Source: Paraburkholderia phytofirmans PsJN (lineage in GTDB: Bacteria > Pseudomonadota > Gammaproteobacteria > Burkholderiales > Burkholderiaceae). From it: a stretch of DNA of 64,000 nucleotides. The notes under the pieces were generated by a model. It worked only from the letters and a program-made list of their open reading frames with translations. It was not told where the DNA came from and did not search any database. The translations under genes and the position numbers were made by a program. The stretch is taken from positions 3,534,001-3,598,000 of the forward strand of contig NC_010676.1 in the NCBI RefSeq assembly GCF_000020125.1, given 5' to 3'. Below are positions 19,581 to 29,556 of this stretch, piece after piece; positions within the stretch are counted from its first letter, which is position 1; the number at the start of each line of letters is the position of its first letter.

Positions 19581-21224
19581 CTATGCCATGGTACGCAACT
19601 CGAAACGTTTGAGCTTGCCGGTTTCGGTGCGCGGCAATGAATCGACAAAAACGATGTCGCGGGGATATTTATACGGCGCCACGCTATTTTTCACGAATTC
19701 CTGCAGTTGCGCGACAAGTTTGTCGTCGCGCTCGTATCCGGGATTCACCACGACGAATGCCTTGACGATTTGCCCGCGGGTTTCGTCCGGCACGCCGATC
19801 ACGCCGCATTCGGACACCGCGTCGTGTTGCAACAGAACGCTCTCCACTTCGGGCCCGGAGATGTTGTAGCCGGCGGAGACGATCATGTCGTCGGCGCGGG
19901 CCTGGTAGAACACGTAGCCGTCTTCGTCGAGATAGACGGAATCGCCTGGCAAGTTCCAGCCGTCGCGCACGAACTTCATTTGCCGCTCGTCGGCGAGATA
20001 GCGGCAGCCGGTTGGGCCGCGCACCGCCAGTTTGCCGATCGTGCCCGGCGCGACCGGTTGCATGTCGTCATCCACGGCCTGCACGGCGTAACCCGGCACC
20101 GCGCGGCCGATGGCGTTCGGGCGAATTTCGTCGCCCTGCGCCGAAATGAAAATGTGGATCAACTCGGTGCCGCCAATACCGTCGATCATGTCGATGCCGG
20201 TCGCGTCGCGCCACAAACGCCGCGTCGAATCCGGCAACGCCTCGCCCGCCGACACGGTTTTCTTCAACGAAGAGACGTCGTGGTGTGCAACCAGCGGCGC
20301 CATTTGCCGATAGAAGGTCGGCGCGGTGAACATGACGGTCGCATGAAAACGTTCGACGGTCTGCAGCAAAGTCTCGGGCGTGAGCTTCTCGATCAGCACC
20401 GTGGACGCGCCCACTCGCAATGGAAAACACAGCAAGCCGCCAAGCCCGAAAGTAAAGGCGAGCGGCGGCGTACCGCAAAAGATATCGCTCGACGTAGGTT
20501 TGAGTACGTGACGCGGAAACAGATCGCACATGGCCACGACATCGCGATGAAAGTGCATGCAGCCTTTCGGCGCGCCGGTCGTGCCGCTGGTGAAGGCGAT
20601 CAGGCAGACGTCGTCGGCGGCGGTGTCGCACGCGGTGAAGTGGTCGGGCTTGTTGACCGCGAGCGTGTCGAGTGAATCAGGGGAGTCGTCGTGGAAGAGG
20701 CGGGTTTGCATCAAGCCCGCGCAGTAAAACTCGTCTTCTGGATCGCTGCAGCGCGCGAGTTCGGCGGTCAGGCGCGCGTCGCACAACGCCGCGCCAACTT
20801 GCGCTTTATCGATGATCTGCTTCAGTTCCTTGGCTCGCAGAAGCGGCATGGTCGGCACTACGACGAGCCCAACCTTCAGCGCAGCGAGTGCGGTCACGGC
20901 CATATGCAGCGTGTTCGGGCCGCGCAGTAAAACGCGGTTGCCGGGCTGCAGTCCCATTTCGTCGACCAGCACGTGCGCGCTGCGATTCACAAGTGCCAGC
21001 AGCTCACCGTAAGTGGTGGCGCGCGGTGCCCCGTCGACATCGGACCAGATCGCGGGATCATCACGGTGGCCCGCATCGATGGTTCTGTCGAGCAACTCCG
21101 ACGCGCAGTTCAAGCGCGCCGGGTATGCGACGTCCGGGTTGTCGAGCAGAAAGACGGGCCATTGATCCTGCGGCGGAAGATTGTCGCGCGCGAAGGTATC
21201 GACGTGTGCTGACGGTTCCATCAT
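19581..21224 (-). CDS. abmG: 2-Aminobenzoate/benzoate-CoA ligase
   Basis: ANL-superfamily acid:CoA ligase, 547 aa, activating an aromatic acid with ATP and CoA. Visible motifs are the P-loop FTSGTTGAPKG around residue 208, IGGTELIHIF (the A5 region), and the C-terminal hinge followed by PRTETGKLKRFELR with the catalytic Lys near residue 536. N-terminal features (AHVDTFARDNLPP, EFLLDNP-like start) match the benzoate/2-aminobenzoate ligase branch. The 2-aminobenzoate assignment rests on the operon, which contains the fused FAD monooxygenase/OYE characteristic of the Azoarcus evansii anthranilate pathway. GGGAG lies just upstream of the adjacent ATG codons at 21224 and 21221. Confidence 0.8.
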   Translation of the reverse strand: MMEPSAHVDTFARDNLPPQDQWPVFLLDNPDVAYPARLNCASELLDRTIDAGHRDDPAIWSDVDGAPRATTYGELLALVNRSAHVLVDEMGLQPGNRVLLRGPNTLHMAVTALAALKVGLVVVPTMPLLRAKELKQIIDKAQVGAALCDARLTAELARCSDPEDEFYCAGLMQTRLFHDDSPDSLDTLAVNKPDHFTACDTAADDVCLIAFTSGTTGAPKGCMHFHRDVVAMCDLFPRHVLKPTSSDIFCGTPPLAFTFGLGGLLCFPLRVGASTVLIEKLTPETLLQTVERFHATVMFTAPTFYRQMAPLVAHHDVSSLKKTVSAGEALPDSTRRLWRDATGIDMIDGIGGTELIHIFISAQGDEIRPNAIGRAVPGYAVQAVDDDMQPVAPGTIGKLAVRGPTGCRYLADERQMKFVRDGWNLPGDSVYLDEDGYVFYQARADDMIVSAGYNISGPEVESVLLQHDAVSECGVIGVPDETRGQIVKAFVVVNPGYERDDKLVAQLQEFVKNSVAPYKYPRDIVFVDSLPRTETGKLKRFELRTMA

Positions 21225-21292
21225 GGTCTCCCGGGCGTTGAGCCGGCTAGATGCGCTTCGGTTGGCTTGGTGGCTTTTTTGAATGTGCTGCG

Positions 21293-21688
21293 CTACTGCG
21301 GAATCACAGCGGTCCCTTCAATTTCAACTTTCGCTTCGTCTTCGATCAGCGCGACTACCTGCACCGCGCTCATTGCAATGTCGTAGTCGCCGATCAATTC
21401 GCGAAACGCGCGGCCAATGTCTTTCAGCGACGCGAGATACTCGCGTTTGTCGGTGACGTACCACGTCAATCGCACCAGATGCTCAGGCTTGCCGCCCGCT
21501 TCATGCAAAACGGCAAGCACGTTCTTGAGCGCCTGGATGGCTTGCGCAGCGAAGTCGGCGGTCTGGAAACGTGCCTGTTCGTCCCAGCCGATCTGACCTG
21601 CAATGAACACCTGCGTGCCGGTTGCCGCGACGCCGTTGGCGTAACCACGCGGCTTGACCCAGCCGGCGGGGAGAAGAGCTTTTTTCAT
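21293..21688 (-). CDS. RidA/YjgF-family protein lacking the catalytic Arg
   Basis: Small trimer-forming protein of 131 aa of the Rid superfamily, whose archetype hydrolyses reactive enamine/imine intermediates. The fold is clear (GVAATGTQVFIAGQIGWDE, ALKNVLAVLHEAGGKPEHLVRLTWYVT, KVEIEGTAVIPQ). The position of the invariant Arg of active RidA (PxRSxVxV) reads IAMSAVQV, with Met instead. The canonical imine deaminase activity is therefore doubtful although pathway intermediates are enamines. Its start overlaps the thioesterase stop by four bases, so it is a bona fide operon member; it may bind rather than hydrolyse an intermediate, or use another mechanism. Confidence 0.85.
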   Translation of the reverse strand: MKKALLPAGWVKPRGYANGVAATGTQVFIAGQIGWDEQARFQTADFAAQAIQALKNVLAVLHEAGGKPEHLVRLTWYVTDKREYLASLKDIGRAFRELIGDYDIAMSAVQVVALIEDEAKVEIEGTAVIPQ

Positions 21689-22128
21689 GAGCGATGCGCC
21701 TCAGTGGAGTCCGGCTGTGGGGCAAACTTCGCGAGCGCGCTCGCGATGTCAGCGGGAATGTCGATGGATGTGCCGCGTTCGAGCGACGTCGTGACGAGCA
21801 CCTGTTTCGCGCGAAACCGGGTTTCGCCGCTGCAATGGCCGACGATATCGATGCTGATCGAGCGGCGGCCGATTGCCGCCACGTTAAGTGTCAGCGTGAT
21901 CGTTTCGCCCATCTGGCTCGGCCGCGAAAACTCGCAATCGAGTTTGACGATCGGCAAGCCGACACGGCGTTGCGAGATCATGTGCGCATAGTCGATACTC
22001 AGACCTTCGTTGAACCAGTCTTCGACCAGCGCGTTGGTCATCACCAGATATTGCGGAAAGAACACAATGCCCGCCGGATCGCAGTGCGAGAAGCGGATAC
22101 GTACGGGCCGTTCGAAAGACGCGCTCAT
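21685..22128 (-). CDS. Acyl-CoA thioesterase, 4-hydroxybenzoyl-CoA thioesterase (hotdog) type
   Basis: Hotdog-fold thioesterase of 147 aa starting at 22128 ([20 protein letters not shown]). The [27 protein letters not shown] segment contains the conserved Asp and the long central helix of the 4HBT family. It overlaps the acyl-CoA dehydrogenase stop and the RidA start by four bases each, so all three are translationally coupled. In the aminobenzoate pathway it may release CoA from a dead-end or terminal aromatic/alicyclic thioester; a direct pathway step is not established. Confidence 0.85.
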   Translation of the reverse strand: MSASFERPVRIRFSHCDPAGIVFFPQYLVMTNALVEDWFNEGLSIDYAHMISQRRVGLPIVKLDCEFSRPSQMGETITLTLNVAAIGRRSISIDIVGHCSGETRFRAKQVLVTTSLERGTSIDIPADIASALAKFAPQPDSTEAHRS

Positions 22129-23333
22129 TGGGCGTTGTCTCCGGCAGTCGCGGCAGCGTGCGCTTTCAACAGATCGCGTCCGATAATCAGTTGCTGCACT
22201 TCGGTCGCGCCTTCGTAAATGCGCAGCGCGCGAATCTCGCGATACAGCATCTCGACGGCCGTGCCGCTTTGCACGCCCATGCCGCCAAAGAGTTGCACGG
22301 CGGCGTCGATCACCTGTTGCGCGCCTTCGCTCGCGTGCCACTTCGCCATCGCGGCTTCGCGCGTGACGTTTTCGCCTTGATCGCGCAGCCACGCGGCGCG
22401 ATAGACCAGCAACGCGCTGCTGTCGATGGTCAACGCCATTTGCGCGAGTTTGGCTTGCGTCAGTTGAAAATCGCCGAGCGTCTGCCCGAACATCTTGCGC
22501 GATGCTGCGCGCGAGATACCTTCGGCCATCGCATGACGCGCGAAGCCGAGCGATGCCGCCGCCACGGATGTGCGGAAAATATCCAGCGTGCGCATGGCGA
22601 GCTTGAAACCTTCGCCGGGCGCGCCGAGCATCTGGCTGCGCGGCACGCGCGCGCCGGCAAAGTGCAAACGCGCGAGCGGATGCGGTGCGATCACGTCGAT
22701 GCGTTCAGCGATCTCCAGTCCCGGCGTATCCGCATCGACAATGAATGCGCTGATGCCGCGTGCGCCCGGCGCTTCGCCGGTTCTGGCGAACACCACGTAG
22801 AAATCGGCGATGCCGCCGTTGGAGATCCACGTCTTGTCGCCGTCGAGCACATAGGTGTCGCCGTCCTCGCGGGCGGAGAGCGCCATGGCGGCGACGTCGG
22901 AACCGGCTTCGGGTTCGGACAGCGCAAACGCTGCGAGCGCCGTGCCGTTAGCGACGCGCGGCAGATAGCGGGTCTTTTGTTCGTGCGTGCCGCCGAGCGA
23001 AATGGCGCCTGAACCGAGTCCCTGCATCGCCAGAGCGAAGTCCGCGAGTCCCGAGTGTTTGGCCAGCGTTTCGCGCAGAACGCAAACGGCGCGCGTGTCG
23101 ATCGTGTCGCCGTGGCCGCCGTACGCGACGCCGCCCACGCCATATTTCAGCCAGCCCGCCGCGCCGAGTTCACGCACAAGATGACGACAAGTTGCGTCGA
23201 CGTCCTTGTGGTCTTCGTGCTTCAGCTTCTCGCGGCACCATGCTTCGATACCTGCAGCCAGTTCGCGATGACGCGGCTCGAAGAACGGCCACGCGAGCGC
23301 GCTATGCAGATCCTGTTCGGTGTTGGCGCTCAA
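22125..23333 (-). CDS. Acyl-CoA dehydrogenase, probable TTG start
   Basis: FAD-dependent dehydrogenase of 402 aa for a CoA-bound intermediate. Recognisable parts are [17 protein letters not shown] (FAD/substrate loop), [19 protein letters not shown], and the C-terminal [40 protein letters not shown]. The start is taken as TTG at 23333 because a perfect AAGGAGAT sits just upstream, inside the end of the hydratase gene, and the stop of that gene (TGA) abuts it. The only alternative, 23387, overlaps the hydratase by 53 bases with no ribosome-binding site. Likely role: desaturation of the non-aromatic ring intermediate after reduction. Confidence 0.85.
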   Translation of the reverse strand: MSANTEQDLHSALAWPFFEPRHRELAAGIEAWCREKLKHEDHKDVDATCRHLVRELGAAGWLKYGVGGVAYGGHGDTIDTRAVCVLRETLAKHSGLADFALAMQGLGSGAISLGGTHEQKTRYLPRVANGTALAAFALSEPEAGSDVAAMALSAREDGDTYVLDGDKTWISNGGIADFYVVFARTGEAPGARGISAFIVDADTPGLEIAERIDVIAPHPLARLHFAGARVPRSQMLGAPGEGFKLAMRTLDIFRTSVAAASLGFARHAMAEGISRAASRKMFGQTLGDFQLTQAKLAQMALTIDSSALLVYRAAWLRDQGENVTREAAMAKWHASEGAQQVIDAAVQLFGGMGVQSGTAVEMLYREIRALRIYEGATEVQQLIIGRDLLKAHAAATAGDNAQ

Positions 23334-23334
23334 C

Positions 23335-24186
23335 TCAATCTCCTTCGAACACGGGACGCGACTTCGCGGCAAACGCGCTGTAGGCACGCTCGAAATCGCG
23401 TGTGCTCATGCAGATGGCCTGGGCTTGCGCTTCCGACTCGATCGCTTCGTCGATACTCATGCTCCATTCCTGATGCAGCATCTTCTTGGTGATGCCGTGC
23501 GCGAAAGTCGGGCCGGCGACGAGATCCGCGGCGAGCTTGTGCGCTTCTTCAAGCAGCGCGGCAGGTTCGCATAGCCGGTTGTAGAAGCCCCATGCGTGGC
23601 CTTCTTCGCCGCTTGCCGAGCGCCCGGTGAAGAGCAGTTCGGCGGCGCGCCCCTGGCCGATGATGCGCGGCAGAATCGTGCAAGCGCCCATATCGCAACC
23701 GGCGAGACCGACGCGCGAGAACAGGAAAGCGAGCTTACTGCGCGCGGTGCCGAGCCGCATGTCGGACGACATGGCGAGAATCGCGCCGGCGCCCGCGCAG
23801 ACGCCGTCGACAGCGGCAATCACCGGCTGCGGGCAATGGCGCATGGCTTTCACCAGATCGCCGGTCATGCGCGTGAAGAGCAGCAGTTCCGGCATCGGCA
23901 GATCGATCAGCGGCGCGATGATGTCGTGCACGTCGCCGCCGGAGCAGAAGTTGTCGCCCGCGCCGTGTATCACGACTGCTTTGACGTCGGTTGCATAGGT
24001 CAACTGCCGGAACAGATCGCGCAACTCCGCGTACGACTCGAAGGTCAGCGGGTTCTTGCGCTCGGGCCGGTTCAGCGTGATCGTCGCGACCTTGTCGGCG
24101 ACCGACCAGCCGAAGTGCCGCGCTTCGTAGCCGGCTAGCGTGAGGCGATTGCCGGCCAGCAGGCCGTCAGCGTTGGATCGTGTCAT
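23335..24186 (-). CDS. Enoyl-CoA hydratase/isomerase family protein
   Basis: Crotonase-fold enzyme of 283 aa acting on CoA thioesters. Typical segments are [23 protein letters not shown], the oxyanion-hole motif [11 protein letters not shown], and [19 protein letters not shown]. The N-terminal about 25 residues are an extra leader compared with simple crotonases. It lies between marR and the acyl-CoA dehydrogenase with one base between stop and next start. In the aerobic aminobenzoyl-CoA pathway hydration and hydrolytic ring opening are crotonase-type steps; which of these it does cannot be read directly. Confidence 0.88.
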   Translation of the reverse strand: MTRSNADGLLAGNRLTLAGYEARHFGWSVADKVATITLNRPERKNPLTFESYAELRDLFRQLTYATDVKAVVIHGAGDNFCSGGDVHDIIAPLIDLPMPELLLFTRMTGDLVKAMRHCPQPVIAAVDGVCAGAGAILAMSSDMRLGTARSKLAFLFSRVGLAGCDMGACTILPRIIGQGRAAELLFTGRSASGEEGHAWGFYNRLCEPAALLEEAHKLAADLVAGPTFAHGITKKMLHQEWSMSIDEAIESEAQAQAICMSTRDFERAYSAFAAKSRPVFEGD

Positions 24187-24213
24187 GAGTCTCTCTCCGC
24201 GGTTCGATGCCGA

Positions 24214-24777
24214 TCAGTCTTTCAGACTGTCGAGCAGATGTTGCTTGAGTTTGCCGAGGCGCTGATGGGTGCGCGATTTTTCATCGAGGCTCAAGCCGCC
24301 GAACAGTTCGACCACCCATTGCTCGTGCGCGATCGCCATCTTGTCGAATGCTTTGCGTCCCGCCGGCGTCAGGCACACGCTGATCGAGCGCCGGTCGTTC
24401 GGATCGTTATCGCGCGACACCAGGCCTTCTTTTTCGAGCTGATCCGTAATGCCGGTGATGTTGCCACCCGTCACCATCAAACGGCGCGACAGTTCGGTCA
24501 TCTTCAGGCCTTCAGGATGACGCTCCAACTGCGCCATCAGATCGAAACGCGGCAACGTGGTGTCGAATTCGTTGCGCAGACGTTTGCGCAGTTCGGCTTG
24601 CACGAGGTTGGTCGTCGTCAGCATGCGTAGCCATAGGCGCAGGCCCATGTGGCTGTCCGCGCCCGTGCTCATTTCGAGGTCCACGACGTTCTCCGCGGGT
24701 TTGGGGACGCCCTTGCGCGGCGGTTTCGTTTCAGCCGCCGCCGCCGCGGGCTTCTTGATGTTCGATGACTTGGTCAC
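24214..24777 (-). CDS. MarR family regulator of the aminobenzoate operon
   Basis: Winged-helix regulator of 187 aa. Residues 45-180 hold the MarR fold with [64 protein letters not shown], including the wing D-x-R motif (DPNDRR). A Lys/Pro/Ala-rich leader of about 40 residues precedes it. The gene sits inside the operon (four-base overlap with the SDR), unusual for a repressor but giving autoregulation. A palindrome overlapping the -35 box in front of the first gene is a good candidate operator; the inducer is probably 2-aminobenzoyl-CoA or a related CoA ester. Confidence 0.88.
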   Translation of the reverse strand: MTKSSNIKKPAAAAAETKPPRKGVPKPAENVVDLEMSTGADSHMGLRLWLRMLTTTNLVQAELRKRLRNEFDTTLPRFDLMAQLERHPEGLKMTELSRRLMVTGGNITGITDQLEKEGLVSRDNDPNDRRSISVCLTPAGRKAFDKMAIAHEQWVVELFGGLSLDEKSRTHQRLGKLKQHLLDSLKD

Positions 24778-25547
24778 ATCACTTCTCCACCAGAGATGGA
24801 AATGGATTGCCCCGTGACGGCGTCCGAGCCGGGTTGGCAGAGCCAGAGCACTGCGTTGGCGACCTGTTCCGGACTCACGAAGCGATGTTGCGGATTCGAG
24901 CGAAGCAAGGTTTCGCGCGCCTGCTGTTCGGTGCGCGAGGTCTTGCTGGTGATCTGTTCAAGCGATGCGTGCAGCAGTTCGGTTTCGGTGTATCCGGGAC
25001 ACACGGCGTTGACGGTGACACCTTTCGTTGCGACTTCCAGCGCGAGCGATCGCGTGAGACCGATCACGCCATGTTTCGCGGCGCAATAGGCGGCGACGTA
25101 CGCGTAGCCGATTTGCCCCGCCGTGCTGGCCACATTGACGATGCGTCCATGGCCGCGTTCGAGCATGCCGGGCAACGCCGCGCGCGTGCCGAGAAAGACG
25201 CCGGTGAGGTTCACGTCCAGCATGCGCTGCCAGAGCGCCATGTCGGTATGCGTGAACGGCGCGGCTTGCGCCTGGCCCGCATTGTTGACGAGGATGTCGA
25301 TTGCGCCGGCCTCGGCGAATGCACTCGCGACGGAGTCTTCCTGCGTGACGTCGACGCTGATGCAAGCCACGTCGCCCAGTGCCCGGCATTTCGCGCGTTG
25401 CACGTCGAGCCGTTCCGCGTTGCGGCCCATTAACGTGACGCGCGCGCCGGCGCGTAGCAGAGCTTCCGCGACGGCGGCGCCGATGCCGCTGCCCCCGCCG
25501 GTGACGACCGCGTGCTGTCCCGCGAGTGTCGAACTAAATGTGTTCAC
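24774..25547 (-). CDS. SDR-family 3-hydroxyacyl-CoA dehydrogenase
   Basis: NAD(P)-dependent short-chain dehydrogenase, 257 aa. The cofactor motif TGGGSGIG is near residue 17, followed by NNAGQA, the catalytic Ser in VNVASTAG and YCAAK with catalytic Tyr and Lys. The C-terminus [13 protein letters not shown] is the classical SDR end. The start overlaps the stop of the monooxygenase/reductase gene and its own stop overlaps the marR start. A beta-oxidation-like oxidation of a ring or ring-opened hydroxyacyl-CoA fits its location. Confidence 0.88.
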   Translation of the reverse strand: MNTFSSTLAGQHAVVTGGGSGIGAAVAEALLRAGARVTLMGRNAERLDVQRAKCRALGDVACISVDVTQEDSVASAFAEAGAIDILVNNAGQAQAAPFTHTDMALWQRMLDVNLTGVFLGTRAALPGMLERGHGRIVNVASTAGQIGYAYVAAYCAAKHGVIGLTRSLALEVATKGVTVNAVCPGYTETELLHASLEQITSKTSRTEQQARETLLRSNPQHRFVSPEQVANAVLWLCQPGSDAVTGQSISISGGEVM

Positions 25548-27916
25548 ACGGTTCCTTCGGCGCGTTGCGCGCGTTCTTGCGGCGACAGCCCCGCGTTCGC
25601 GGCGGCTTGAGCGCGCTCGCGTTCGAGGTTGCGTTCGAGTTGAGACTTAGCCGCGGTGTAGGGCTTCGGCCACATCACGTCGAAGTAGCCAATCTTGGCC
25701 GCTTCGTTCAACGTCCACGAAGGATTCGCCAGATGCGGGCGCGCAATCGCGCACAGATCCGCGCGGCCAGCAGCGATGATGCTATTCACGTGATCCGCCT
25801 CGGAGATCGCGCCGACCGCGATCGTGGCGATGCCTGCTTCGTTGCGCACACGGTCGGCGAAGGGCGTCTGGAACATGCGGCCGAATACCGGTTTTTCTTC
25901 CTTGCTGACCTGGCCCGACGACACGTCGATCATGTCGGCGCCGGCTGCTTTGAATGCTTGGGCGATCTTGACTGCGTCATCGGGTGTCGTGCCGCCTTCG
26001 ACCCAATCGTTCGCGGAGATGCGTACGGAAATCGGCTTTTCTTGCGGCCAGACCGCGCGAATCGCCTTGAAAACCTGCAACGGATAGCGCAGACGATTTT
26101 CCAGCGAGCCGCCGTATTCATCAGTGCGATGATTGGTGAGCGGCGACAGAAAGCTCGACAGGAAATAGCCGTGCGCGCAATGCAATTCAAGCCAGTCGAA
26201 ACCTGCTTCAGCCGACATTTGCGTGGCGCGGACGAACTGCGCTTCGATTTCGCGTAACTCGTCTTGTGTGGCTTCGCGCGAATGCTGGCTGATGCCACGC
26301 AGATATTGTTGCGGCGATGCTGAGAGGAGCGGCCAGTTGCCTTCCGCGAGCGGCTGATCGATGCCTTCCCACGAGACACGTGTCGAACCTTTTGCGCCGG
26401 AATGGCCGAGCTGAATGCCGATCTTCGCATCCGACTGACGATGCACCAGGTCGACGATGCGCTTCCATGCAGTGAGATGCTCGGGCGCATACATGCCGGG
26501 ACACGCGGGCGTGATGCGCGCTTCGGGCGAGACACAGGTCATTTCGGTCATGACCAGCCCTGCGCCGCCCATGGCGCGCGCGCCGAGATGCATCAAGTGA
26601 TAGTCGCCCGCAATGCCGTCGACGGCGGAGTATTGCGCCATCGGCGACACGACTACGCGGTTTTTTAGCGTGACGCCTCGCAGCGTGAAGGGCGTGAACA
26701 TGGGCGGCACGGAGTGTTTCTCGGGCGCGCGATTCACGCCGGAGCGCTGGGCGAGCCAGTCTTCGAAACCGGACAGATACTGCGCGTCGCGTTCACGCAG
26801 ATTTTCGTGCGAGATGCGCTGCGAGCGCGTGAGCAGCGAATACGCGAACTGTTCCGGCTCGAACGACGTATAGCGGTCGACATGCTCGAACCATTCCGTC
26901 GAATTACGCGCCGCGTTCTGAATGCGCAATACGTCGATGCTGCGCACGTCGGTGTAATGCTTGAGCGCGGCCGCAAGGTCACCCGGATGCGCGCCCATGC
27001 TGTTGGCAAGTTCGATCGAATCTTCAAGAGCGAGCTTGGTGCCCGAGCCGATCGAGAAGTGAGCGGTATGCGCGGCGTCGCCCATGAGGACGATCGGCGT
27101 CTGCGTACCGTCCGCGTTTTTGCGCCAGTGCACCCATTCGTCGTTGACGACACGCGGAAAACGAATCCATTGCGACGAGCCGCGCAAATGCGCCGCGTTC
27201 GACAACAGAGCGTTGCCGTCCAGATACTTCGCGAACAACTTTTCGCAGAAGGCGATGCTGTCTTCCTTGCTCATTTCGTCGAGACCGGCGGCGCGCCACA
27301 CGCGCTCCGGCGTTTCGACGATAAACGTGGAGGTCTGATCGTCGAAGCGATAAGCGTGCGCCTGGAACCAGCCGAATTCGGTTTCTTCGAAAGCGAACGT
27401 GAAGGCGTCGAAGAGTTTTTTAGTGCCGAGCCAGACGAAGCGGCAATCGCGCATGTCGATGGCGGGCCGATAGGTGGCCGCGTACTTTTGACGGACCGCG
27501 CTGTTCGCGCCGTCGCAGGCGATGATCAGGTCGGCTTCGTAGACGCTGTCGTCCGTGACCTGGGTTTCGAAAACCAGCTTGACGCCGAGTTCTTCGCAGC
27601 GCGCCTGCAGGATGTTCAGCAGACGCTTGCGGCCGATGCCGCAGAAGCCGTGACCCGACGAACGGATTTGCCGGCCGCGGAAATTGATCTCGATGTCGTC
27701 CCAGTGGTTGAAGGCGTCGAGGATGGCGTCGGCACTGGGGGCGTCGGCGGCGCGCAGATTGCCGAGCGTCTGGTCGGAGAACACGACGCCCCAGCCGAAG
27801 GTGTCGTACGGGCGGTTGCGCTCGACGACTGTGACATCGTAGGCCGGGTTCCGGCTTTTCATCAAGAGCCCGAAATACAGGCCGGCCGGACCGCCACCAA
27901 TGCAAACGATGCGCAT
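25544..27916 (-). CDS. abmA: Bifunctional 2-aminobenzoyl-CoA monooxygenase/reductase (salicylyl-CoA 5-hydroxylase-like)
   Basis: Fused flavoenzyme of 790 aa. Residues 1-390 are a group A FAD monooxygenase: [16 protein letters not shown] at the N-terminus, the DG motif ACDGANS, and the GD motif [23 protein letters not shown] near 275-290. From about 405 an Old Yellow Enzyme-like FMN barrel starts ([25 protein letters not shown]), with [15 protein letters not shown] and [10 protein letters not shown]. This fusion is known from Azoarcus evansii 2-aminobenzoyl-CoA monooxygenase/reductase, which hydroxylates and then dearomatises the ring; salicylyl-CoA 5-hydroxylases are close relatives. The start at 27916 has GGGGA at six bases; a longer frame to 27979 would run through the promoter. 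Confidence 0.88.
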   Translation of the reverse strand: MRIVCIGGGPAGLYFGLLMKSRNPAYDVTVVERNRPYDTFGWGVVFSDQTLGNLRAADAPSADAILDAFNHWDDIEINFRGRQIRSSGHGFCGIGRKRLLNILQARCEELGVKLVFETQVTDDSVYEADLIIACDGANSAVRQKYAATYRPAIDMRDCRFVWLGTKKLFDAFTFAFEETEFGWFQAHAYRFDDQTSTFIVETPERVWRAAGLDEMSKEDSIAFCEKLFAKYLDGNALLSNAAHLRGSSQWIRFPRVVNDEWVHWRKNADGTQTPIVLMGDAAHTAHFSIGSGTKLALEDSIELANSMGAHPGDLAAALKHYTDVRSIDVLRIQNAARNSTEWFEHVDRYTSFEPEQFAYSLLTRSQRISHENLRERDAQYLSGFEDWLAQRSGVNRAPEKHSVPPMFTPFTLRGVTLKNRVVVSPMAQYSAVDGIAGDYHLMHLGARAMGGAGLVMTEMTCVSPEARITPACPGMYAPEHLTAWKRIVDLVHRQSDAKIGIQLGHSGAKGSTRVSWEGIDQPLAEGNWPLLSASPQQYLRGISQHSREATQDELREIEAQFVRATQMSAEAGFDWLELHCAHGYFLSSFLSPLTNHRTDEYGGSLENRLRYPLQVFKAIRAVWPQEKPISVRISANDWVEGGTTPDDAVKIAQAFKAAGADMIDVSSGQVSKEEKPVFGRMFQTPFADRVRNEAGIATIAVGAISEADHVNSIIAAGRADLCAIARPHLANPSWTLNEAAKIGYFDVMWPKPYTAAKSQLERNLERERAQAAANAGLSPQERAQRAEGTV

Positions 27917-27950
27917 GCTTGTTCCCCATGTGAACACTGCTGATGGGGGT

Positions 27951-27984
27951 AATTTAGGCTTCGATAGTTTAGATGTCAAGTAAA
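27951..27984 (-). promoter_or_regulatory. Promoter and putative MarR operator of the aminobenzoate operon
   Basis: On the minus strand TTGACA (27979-27974) and TAAATT (27956-27951) are separated by exactly 17 bp, about 35 bp before the abmA start. The 17-bp stretch 27968-27984 is an imperfect palindrome of the form TTTAnnTGnCAnnTAAA that covers the -35 box. Such placement fits repression by the MarR protein encoded in the operon. Confidence 0.6.
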
Positions 27985-28061
27985 TGTGGGTGTGCGGAGG
28001 TGGTGGGTGCGGCTGTGGAAACTTTTTCCCGCAACGTGCCCGAGTCGAAATTTACCGCGGC

Positions 28062-28086
28062 GCTATGGTCATTCAAGTTCCATAGC
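28062..28086. repeat. Perfect inverted repeat upstream of the DUF1254 gene
   Basis: GCTATGG (28062-28068) and CCATAGC (28080-28086) are exact inverse complements around an 11-bp centre. It lies 100 bp upstream of the DUF1254 gene and could be an operator for it. No regulator gene is adjacent. Confidence 0.4.
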
Positions 28087-28185
28087 CAATATTCATTGTT
28101 AGCGAACTGTATTTACATTATTCATATCTAACAGCGGACCCTCGCATCCCGCTACGACTGGCCGAGAGTCAGTCGCGATGCATCC

Positions 28186-29556
28186 ATGCAGCAAAGGAAA
28201 ATCCGTCTCGTGAAACGACTCCTCACCCTCGTTCTCGCTATAGCGGCACTCACTGTATTTCCCGTCTCGGCAATCGCCCAGCAAAACAGCGAGTCGCCGG
28301 CCGTTAAGGCCAACACGATCTCCGATGAGGACATCAGTCAGTCCTATCTCTACCTGCTCAGCCGGCTGCTGGTCGCGCGCCAGGAGCAACTCGACTTTAA
28401 GGAGGGCTTCCGATGGAACGAGCTGGTCCACCGTAAGCCCGGCGCGGTGGACTGGCCCAATCCCAATCTGGATGTCGCGTACTCCGAAGCGTGGGTGGCT
28501 GTCGATGAGACTAGCTGCACTATCGTAAGCGTGCCGCAGATCAAGGGCCGCTACTTCACCGTGCAGTTCTTGAATGGTTGGGGTGAAACCCTGGCCAACA
28601 TTAACGAGCGTCTGTTTCCGCAAAAGCCATACGGCGACTTTGCGGTGTGCCTGCGTGGAGCCAACGTGTCGCTCCCGGAAGGAGCCCGCCGCATCGACCT
28701 GCCGGTCAAGTCCGCACGGATGTTGGCGCGCGTGGCGCTGGGCACTGACAGGGATGGTGCAGTCGCGCTGCAGCACGAATTCAGATTGGCAGCGACCGGT
28801 TCTCCAAAGCTGCCCGTCATTCCGAAAGCTTTGATGTTCGAGCCGGAGAAACTTCCGGGCGTCGAGGCTTTTGATTCAGCAAGGACGGCGCTCGACAGCG
28901 AGCCCGATCTGAACCCCGGTTTCCAGTCGATGCAGCAGTTGACCCGTCGCGTGGCCGAAGCGGCAACTCAACCCGCCGAGCGAGCGCGCATTGATCGCGT
29001 CGTGCGCACGCGCGCCATGGAGGAGTTCGGCAAGGCGGGCGCGATCATCGGGCACGGCACGATACACGATGGCTGGGCGCGCCCGGATGTGGTCGGTGAG
29101 TACGGACTCGACTATCTCGCTCGAACCTTGGTCAACTATGGCGGCATCTGGGCAAACATCAAGCCGGAGGTGCTCTATTACCGCTGTTCCATCGATGCAA
29201 ACGGCGCACCGTTGAGCGGCGATCACGTCTACAAACTGACCTTCCCGAAAGACGCGTTGCCGACGCGCTTTGCCCGATATTTCTGGTCGGTTATCGCGGT
29301 CGACGACAAGCGGTTCCGCGTGCTGAATAACCCGCAACAGAAATATCTGCTCAACGACGCGCAGGGTCTGACGTACGGTGCGGATGGCTCGCTGACCCTG
29401 TATTTTGCGGCGGAAAAACCAGCGGATGCGCCAGCGGGCAACTGGCTGCCGACGCCGCGCGGTACGCAATACCGCCTGACGTTCCGGTACTACGGTCCAC
29501 TTGACGGCGTGGCCAATGGCACGTACTACCCGCCCCCAATGACGAGAGTCCAGTAA
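28186..29556 (+). CDS. Exported DUF1254/DUF1214 protein
   Basis: Periplasmic protein of 456 aa with a signal peptide (RLLTLVLAIAALTVFPVSAIAQ). Typical DUF1254 segments follow (NPNLDVAYSEAWVAVDETSCTIVSVPQIKGRYFTVQFLNGWGETLANI) and the DUF1214 C-terminal half (FARYFWSVIAVDDKRFRVLNNPQQKY, GSLTLYFAAEKP, NWLPTP). The biochemical role of this family is not known. A GTG at 28210 preceded by AAGGAAA is an alternative start that would give a more ordinary signal peptide (MKRLLTL). It is divergent from the aminobenzoate operon. Confidence 0.8.
   Translation: MQQRKIRLVKRLLTLVLAIAALTVFPVSAIAQQNSESPAVKANTISDEDISQSYLYLLSRLLVARQEQLDFKEGFRWNELVHRKPGAVDWPNPNLDVAYSEAWVAVDETSCTIVSVPQIKGRYFTVQFLNGWGETLANINERLFPQKPYGDFAVCLRGANVSLPEGARRIDLPVKSARMLARVALGTDRDGAVALQHEFRLAATGSPKLPVIPKALMFEPEKLPGVEAFDSARTALDSEPDLNPGFQSMQQLTRRVAEAATQPAERARIDRVVRTRAMEEFGKAGAIIGHGTIHDGWARPDVVGEYGLDYLARTLVNYGGIWANIKPEVLYYRCSIDANGAPLSGDHVYKLTFPKDALPTRFARYFWSVIAVDDKRFRVLNNPQQKYLLNDAQGLTYGADGSLTLYFAAEKPADAPAGNWLPTPRGTQYRLTFRYYGPLDGVANGTYYPPPMTRVQ

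Noticed and set aside
26714..27943. Long plus-strand open frame opposite the monooxygenase/reductase gene
   Set aside because: Antisense shadow; composition is typical of reversed GC-rich coding DNA.
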